Below are positions 59,461 through 64,000 of a stretch of 64,000 nt of DNA, piece by piece. Source of the DNA: Anaerohalosphaeraceae bacterium (lineage in GTDB: Bacteria > Planctomycetota > Phycisphaerae > Sedimentisphaerales > Anaerohalosphaeraceae); the NCBI GenBank assembly GCA_035378985.1, contig DAOSUR010000005.1:100065-164064 (forward strand), in the 5' to 3' direction. The notes below the pieces were generated by a model that saw only the letters and a program-made list of their open reading frames with translations, did not search any database and was not told the origin of the DNA. The first letter of the stretch is position 1. Each line of letters opens with the position of its first letter. The position numbers were made by a program, and so were the translations under genes.

Positions 59461-61764
59461 TTAAAACAGAGCCCCCACCGAAAAACTGAAGGCCTGCGTT
59501 TCATCATCATCATCTTTGGTAATCGGAGCCCCCAGTTCAAACCGCATCGGCACCGGTCCGAAAATCTGCGGAATTAAAATCTGAATTCCCGTGCCGACTG
59601 ACGTGCGGATCGGCCCGCTCTCAAATAAGCCGGCATCTGTAAACAGCAGCCATGAAAACGTCTCGCTGCCCAGCGGAATGGCAGCCTCCACACTGCCCTG
59701 AACCATCCAGTCGCTGCCGATTGGGTCATCATTCTCGCCGCGCGGGCTGATGCCGCGATACCGAAAGCCCCGAATCGACCCGATGCCCCCGCCGTAAAAC
59801 CGGTCATACGTCGGACTGCTGCCGACCACCGTGCCGCCGAACAGCTTGGTTTCCAGGATCGTCTTGTGTTCGGCCAAATCCTCATACAGTGTCTTATACC
59901 ACCGCTGGGTCGCCGTCACCAGGCCGTAGGTGTGGTCCCCGAGCACTTGTTCATACCCAGCGTCAAAATTATATCCTTTGCTCGGGCGAAACCGGCTGTC
60001 GGTCTTGTCCAGCCCCATCCAGAACCGTGTCCCAAGCCGCAGGTTGTCGCCTGCCACATCCAAAACATCCGACGGCACCACATCATCCAGATTTTCGACG
60101 CTCACATTTTCAAATCGGAACGAAATCCCCCTCCGCCAGTCATCCGGATAGCGCCGCGTCAGACCGAAACTCGGTCCGGTCCGCTTTTCATCATACGATT
60201 CCCGAATCCGCGTAAAGCCGGAATATGCCAAATCCAGCGCCAGCGGCTGGTCATACAGATACGGCTCGGTAAAACCGACCGAATAACTCGTCCACCGGCG
60301 GCCCGGACTGTACATCGCCCGAAACCGCTGACCCGCCCCGCGAAACGCCTTGCCGGTAAACAAATCCGAAAAGCTCGTCGGCCAGTCCGTAATATCAAAG
60401 TTCCGCTGGTCCAGGGATATCTGACCGATCAGCCCGCTGTCGCTGGCAATCCCCGCTCCCAGCATAATCGTTCCCGTCTGCCCCTCCGCAATCTGCACCA
60501 GCGCATCCCGACGCTGCGGTTCCGTCCCGCTGGGCACAATCGTCACCGACTGGGCCGCCGTCGTCTGCTGAACAATCTTCTCCAGTTCACCCTTCCCGTC
60601 GCCCGCAGCTGCCGCCCCGTCATACCAGCTGCCCGGACGGAACCCTTCCTCATCCAGAACCCGCCGAATGGCATAATCTTTAATCATCCGATTGCCGGTA
60701 ATCGTAATCTGGCCGATGCGGTACCGCGGCCCCTCCGTAATCTTCTGCTCCACGGCTACCCGATGTCCCTCCAGCTCCTTCCGCACCGTTTCCACCTGCA
60801 CATCCAGATACCCTTCCGACCGATAGCGGGTGCGAATCTTCTTGACATCATACTCCAGCCGGTCCGGACTGAACGGCGAATCGGGCTTCAGTTTCAGCTC
60901 CGACCGAAGCGCCTCTTCATCCTCAAACAAATAGCCGCTGAGCGCCATCGATTCCACCTTGTACTGCGGCCCCTCCGTCACCCGAAACGTCACCTCCGCC
61001 GTCTTTCGGTCTTCACTGAACAATACCGAAGACTCCGCCTTGATGTCCAGATACCCCTGTTTGCGGTAAAAATCCAGCAGCTGCTGCTCATCCTTAGTCA
61101 TCTGCTCCTGGTCCCAGTACACCGGAAACACCAGAAACTTCTTCGGACGCGTCTTGACGGCCTTGAGCAGCTGCTCATCCGAGAACGCCTCATTCCCTTC
61201 AAAAACCACCTTGCGGACTTTGGTCCGCGGGCCTTCCTCAATCGTAAAAATCACCTGTCCGACAATCAGCCGGCTCTCGTCCAGCGTCACCTTCGCCTGC
61301 GAATAGCCCTTCTTCCGGTAATACTCTTTCAGTTTTTCCACCCCCGACTTGACCTGAAACTGGTCCAGATAATCCCCCTGCTTGATTCCCAGCTCGCTGA
61401 GCAGACGCGAATCGCTCACCTTCTTGTTGCCCTGCAGAACAATGGAACGAATCAGGTTCTTTTCCACAATCACATAGGTGAGCACCACCTTGCCGTCCGC
61501 GACCTTGGCATTGTAATAGGCCGTATCCACTCCCTCCAGCGAGGCCAGCCGCTTCACATCCTCTGCGGCCTGCTCCGCCCGAAATACCTGCCCCACCCGG
61601 GCCCGCACGGTGGACAGCACCTGTGCACGGGTGAGCGTCACGGTGCCGGCCGTCTCAATCGACCCGATGACAAGCCCCTCCGGCTGGTCCTCCTGTGCCT
61701 GCACAAGGGACTCCGCCGTCAGCCATACCGCCAAAACCATCCCGAAAAGCCATCCTGTTCGCAT
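59461..61764 (-). CDS. bamA: Outer-membrane protein assembly factor BamA
   Basis: 767 residues; inserts beta-barrel proteins into the outer membrane. Signal peptide about 1-23. POTRA domains are seen through about residue 390 (VIGSIETAGTVTLTRAQVLSTVRARVGQVF, IRSIVLQGNKKVSDSRLLSELG, VRKVVFEGNEAFSDEQLLKAV, VESMALSGYLF, RIGQITITGNRMIKDYAIRRVL). A linker and the 16-strand barrel follow, with the lid motif GSIRGFRYRGISPRGENDDPIGSDWM and the C-terminal beta-signal ending FSFSVGALF. AGGAGG precedes ATG 61764; an upstream in-frame extension is rejected because it delays the signal peptide. Confidence 0.95.
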   Translation of the reverse strand: MRTGWLFGMVLAVWLTAESLVQAQEDQPEGLVIGSIETAGTVTLTRAQVLSTVRARVGQVFRAEQAAEDVKRLASLEGVDTAYYNAKVADGKVVLTYVIVEKNLIRSIVLQGNKKVSDSRLLSELGIKQGDYLDQFQVKSGVEKLKEYYRKKGYSQAKVTLDESRLIVGQVIFTIEEGPRTKVRKVVFEGNEAFSDEQLLKAVKTRPKKFLVFPVYWDQEQMTKDEQQLLDFYRKQGYLDIKAESSVLFSEDRKTAEVTFRVTEGPQYKVESMALSGYLFEDEEALRSELKLKPDSPFSPDRLEYDVKKIRTRYRSEGYLDVQVETVRKELEGHRVAVEQKITEGPRYRIGQITITGNRMIKDYAIRRVLDEEGFRPGSWYDGAAAAGDGKGELEKIVQQTTAAQSVTIVPSGTEPQRRDALVQIAEGQTGTIMLGAGIASDSGLIGQISLDQRNFDITDWPTSFSDLFTGKAFRGAGQRFRAMYSPGRRWTSYSVGFTEPYLYDQPLALDLAYSGFTRIRESYDEKRTGPSFGLTRRYPDDWRRGISFRFENVSVENLDDVVPSDVLDVAGDNLRLGTRFWMGLDKTDSRFRPSKGYNFDAGYEQVLGDHTYGLVTATQRWYKTLYEDLAEHKTILETKLFGGTVVGSSPTYDRFYGGGIGSIRGFRYRGISPRGENDDPIGSDWMVQGSVEAAIPLGSETFSWLLFTDAGLFESGPIRTSVGTGIQILIPQIFGPVPMRFELGAPITKDDDDETQAFSFSVGALF

Positions 61765-61801
61765 TCGGCAACCTCCTGTCTGTTTCTCGCCGGTTCTGTC
61801 C

Positions 61802-63229
61802 TCAAATCGGCGGCTCGCGATAGTCCTCCGGCACAGAGCCCCGATATTTTTCACGAAACCGCGTGCACGCACCGTCAAACAGCAAATCAATCTTTCCCGT
61901 CGGTCCGTTTCGCTGCTTAGCTACAATCACCTCGGCGGTATTGTCCTCGGCGGCATCCTCCCCGTCGGAACGCCGATAATACGATTCCCGATGCAGCAGC
62001 AGAATCACATCGGCATCCTGCTCAATGCTGCCGCTTTCCCGCAGGTCGCTCATCCGCGGACGATGGTCCTCCCGCCCTTCCGGAGCGCGGTTCAGCTGGC
62101 TGAGCACCACCACCGGAACCGCCAGCTCCCGAGCCAGCGACTTCAAATAGCGGGAAATCGTGCTGATTTCCTGCTGGCGGGATTCGACCTTCCCCCCCAA
62201 GCTCATCAGCTGCAGGTAATCAATAAACACCGCCTGAATCTGATACTGGCTCTTGAGCCGCCGGCACTTGGCCCGTATCATCAGCGGCGTCAGGCCCGGT
62301 GTATCATCAATAAAAATCGGCTTTTCGGACAGCCGCGCCCCTTCCTCCACCAGCTGCTGATGCTGCTCGGTGCTGATTAACCCCTTGCGGAGCATCTGCA
62401 GGTTCAGACCCGTCCGGCTGCACAAAAAACGCTCCGTCAGCTGCTGCTTGCTCATTTCCAGAGAAAAAATCACGACCGGAAGGTCCGCATCCGCCCCGAT
62501 GTATTCAGCCATATTCAGGGCAAAACTGGTCTTGCCCATGCTTGGACGGCCCGCCACAATAATCATATCCCCGTACTGAAGCCCGCCGAGCAAATCATCC
62601 AGCTCCTGAAACCCTGTCGGCACCCCCGTGACACCGGTGCCTCCTTTGCGGGCGTCAATCGCCTCAAACGCCTGATAAATCAGATTGCGAATCGGTTCGG
62701 CCGTCCCGCTGATTTTCCGCTCCGTCACCTGGAAAATCTTCTTTTCGGCCTCATCCAGCTTCTCATCGCTTTCCCCGGTCGGGTCGCAGACATCCTGCAG
62801 AATCTCCTGACAGACATACGCCAAATCCCGCAGAATCGACTTCTGCTGGACAATCTGCATATAGTACTCATAATTGGCCGCCGTCGGCACCGCTTCCGCC
62901 AGCCGCAGCACATACTCCATCCCCCCCACGGCCGCCAGATGTCCCTGCTTTTCCAGCTCGTCCTTCAGCGTCACCAGGTCCACTTCCCGCCGCTCTTCAA
63001 ACAGATGCACCAGCGCTTCAAACACCAGCTGATGCTCCGGCAGTGAAAACGAATCCGCCTTCAGATGTTCCACCACCCGTCCGATGCACAGCGGATCCAG
63101 AATCATCGAGCCGAGCAGGGCCGCCTCGGCCTCCGGAGATGCAGGAATTTTCCGTCCCGCAACCCCCTCCGCTCCTTCCGCAGACCCCGCGGAGCGATTA
63201 TTGACCGCTGGTTTCTTCGTCTGTGCCAA
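61802..63229 (-). CDS. dnaB: Replicative DNA helicase DnaB
   Basis: 475 residues; hexameric fork helicase. The N-terminal domain begins near IPASPEAEAALLGSMILDPLCIGRVVE. RecA-like core: Walker A GRPSMGKTSFALNMA, FSLEMSKQQLTERFLC, AVFIDYLQLMSL, VVLSQLNRAPEGREDHRPRMSDLRESGSIEQDADVILLLHRE. The start is TTG 63229, which lies inside the end of rplI (32-bp overlap) with GAGGAAG just upstream. No ATG or GTG occurs before the conserved N-terminal domain, so TTG is the only credible start. The order rpsR-rplI-dnaB is conserved in many bacteria. Confidence 0.95.
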   Translation of the reverse strand: MAQTKKPAVNNRSAGSAEGAEGVAGRKIPASPEAEAALLGSMILDPLCIGRVVEHLKADSFSLPEHQLVFEALVHLFEERREVDLVTLKDELEKQGHLAAVGGMEYVLRLAEAVPTAANYEYYMQIVQQKSILRDLAYVCQEILQDVCDPTGESDEKLDEAEKKIFQVTERKISGTAEPIRNLIYQAFEAIDARKGGTGVTGVPTGFQELDDLLGGLQYGDMIIVAGRPSMGKTSFALNMAEYIGADADLPVVIFSLEMSKQQLTERFLCSRTGLNLQMLRKGLISTEQHQQLVEEGARLSEKPIFIDDTPGLTPLMIRAKCRRLKSQYQIQAVFIDYLQLMSLGGKVESRQQEISTISRYLKSLARELAVPVVVLSQLNRAPEGREDHRPRMSDLRESGSIEQDADVILLLHRESYYRRSDGEDAAEDNTAEVIVAKQRNGPTGKIDLLFDGACTRFREKYRGSVPEDYREPPI

Positions 63230-63680
63230 GGACTGCTTCCTCTGCGGCCACGATGACCCGCACCGTCGCCTTCAAATCCGACGCCGTTTTGATGACGACA
63301 TCGCGCGTTCCCACTTCCTTGATATGGGCTTCCAGATGCACCATCTCTGCCGACACGGCAAACCCTTTCCGCTGCAGCGCCTCGGCAATATCCGCTTCCG
63401 TTACGGAACCGAACAAATGCCCTTGTTCGTTGGCCTTGGCCGTCAGGGAAATTTCAACGCCTTCCAGCGAAGCACTCAGCCGCTCTTTCTCAAGACGAGC
63501 CAGACGCCGGGCCTCGGCGCGACGCGCCTTTTCCTCCGCCAGCGACCGAATCGCCGCTTCCGTCGGAATCACCGCCAACCCCTGCGGCAGCAGATAATTG
63601 CGGGCATAGCCGTCTTTGACTTCGACAATGTCACCCAGCCATCCCAGTTTGGCTACATCTTCACACAGTAATACTTTCAT
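63198..63680 (-). CDS. rplI: Large ribosomal subunit protein bL9
   Basis: 160 residues. Conserved start MKVLLCEDVAKLGWLGDIVEVKDGYARNYLLPQGLAVIPT, a long connecting helix, and the C-terminal domain (LFGSVTEADIAEALQ...HIKEVGTRDVVIKTASDLKATVRVIV), with a short acidic tail. AGGAGTC upstream of ATG 63680. It overlaps dnaB by 32 bp. Confidence 0.97.
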   Translation of the reverse strand: MKVLLCEDVAKLGWLGDIVEVKDGYARNYLLPQGLAVIPTEAAIRSLAEEKARRAEARRLARLEKERLSASLEGVEISLTAKANEQGHLFGSVTEADIAEALQRKGFAVSAEMVHLEAHIKEVGTRDVVIKTASDLKATVRVIVAAEEAVLGTDEETSGQ

Positions 63681-63749
63681 CGCTTGACTCCTGTCATTCT
63701 GCTGGTTCGCACTCTCCTAAAAACCGCCTTCGTCCGGCAGGAATCTTCC

Positions 63750-64000
63750 TTAGGCCGTAAACGGAAGCAGCGCCATAAACCGGGCCCGCTTAATCGCCAG
63801 CTTCACTTTTCGCTGACAGCTGGCACAGTTGCCGCTCCGCTTGCGGGAAAAAATCTTGCCGCGATTGGTCAGCAGCTTCTGCAGCGCCTCGACATCTTTG
63901 TAATCGATGTACCCCCGGCCTTCCCGGCAGAACCGGCACTGCGTCTGCTCCCGGAGAGTGGTCAAAAATTTCTTTTTCTTTTTGCTGGGTCCTGTTTCTT
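63750..64000 (-). CDS. rpsR: Small ribosomal subunit protein bS18; N-terminus probably off the window
   Basis: The conserved core is QCRFCREGRGYIDYKDVEALQKLLTNRGKIFSRKRSGNCASCQRKVKLAIKRARFMALLPFTA. Two C-x2-C pairs show the zinc-binding form. The frame stays open to the window edge through a Lys-rich segment (SKKKKKF) like other S18 N-termini, so the true start is likely beyond base 64000. A TTG at 63965 is the only in-window alternative. It is 69 bp upstream of rplI in the same operon. Confidence 0.93.
   Translation of the reverse strand, partial: ETGPSKKKKKFLTTLREQTQCRFCREGRGYIDYKDVEALQKLLTNRGKIFSRKRSGNCASCQRKVKLAIKRARFMALLPFTA

Noticed and set aside
59866..61920. 684-residue plus-strand open frame
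   Set aside because: Antisense shadow of bamA.
1..64000. CRISPR arrays, insertion sequences, prophage genes or a restriction system
   Set aside because: No regularly spaced long repeats, transposase, phage structural or defence genes were seen on either strand.

Overview
This window is most likely chromosome from a member of the Planctomycetota, probably class Phycisphaerae (Sedimentisphaerales-like). The pointers are a fused LpxC-FabZ protein, many exported proteins ending in PEP-CTERM tails, dockerin-like D-x-N-x-D-x(3)V-(N/D)-x(2)DF/LL tails on secreted proteins, an ECF sigma/FecR pair of the Rhodopirellula/Verrucomicrobium type, and autotransporter-associated strand repeats in a PEP-CTERM protein. 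The placement is inferred from gene content, not from a marker-gene comparison.

Layout. 1-8333: dnaK (cut by the left edge, with a consensus sigma-54 promoter), an exported metallo-hydrolase, mscL, an Lnt-like acyltransferase, a 1,039-residue coiled-coil protein and a ThuA-domain protein. 8464-14290: an AT-rich island bounded by a perfect 44-bp repeat of the 3' part of a tRNA-Val gene. It carries one large surface protein behind a long structured leader and two paralogous PEP-CTERM proteins, and no recombinase. 14440-18065: a CotH / VTC polyphosphate polymerase / DUF4956 operon. 18242-33868: one long operon for a type II secretion / type IV pilus-like machine. It encodes a degenerate histidine kinase-receiver hybrid, a GspE-type ATPase, GspF, a GspG-like pilin, two minor pilins, two large tandem PilX-like proteins, PilM/N/O-like proteins, a ParA ATPase, a PilP/GspC-like protein and a secretin. 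A strong terminator closes it.

33888-43780: a thioesterase fused to a COQ7-like diiron domain, a four-CBS protein, a GDPD lipoprotein, a Cys-rich small protein, a GH99/71-like hydrolase with dockerin-like repeats, a sigma factor with a FecR-NPCBM anti-sigma, and two paralogous surface proteins. 43848-51229: tRNA-Val(UAC), a beta-strand-repeat PEP-CTERM protein, a candidate small RNA, an MBL hydrolase, a PNPOx-like protein, a two-component system and a methyltransferase. 51573-64000 (all minus strand): pyruvate phosphate dikinase, then an envelope operon read right to left as rpsR, rplI, dnaB, bamA, ompH, lpxD, lpxC-fabZ, lpxA and an oxidoreductase.

How the parts fit. The right end builds the outer membrane (lipid A, Skp and BamA). 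The central operon would move proteins or fibres across it. Many of the remaining genes encode exported cell-surface or carbohydrate-active proteins. The least explained parts are the recombinase-less tRNA-Val island, the kinase-dead regulator and ParA inside the secretion operon, the diiron-thioesterase fusion and a free-standing candidate small RNA.
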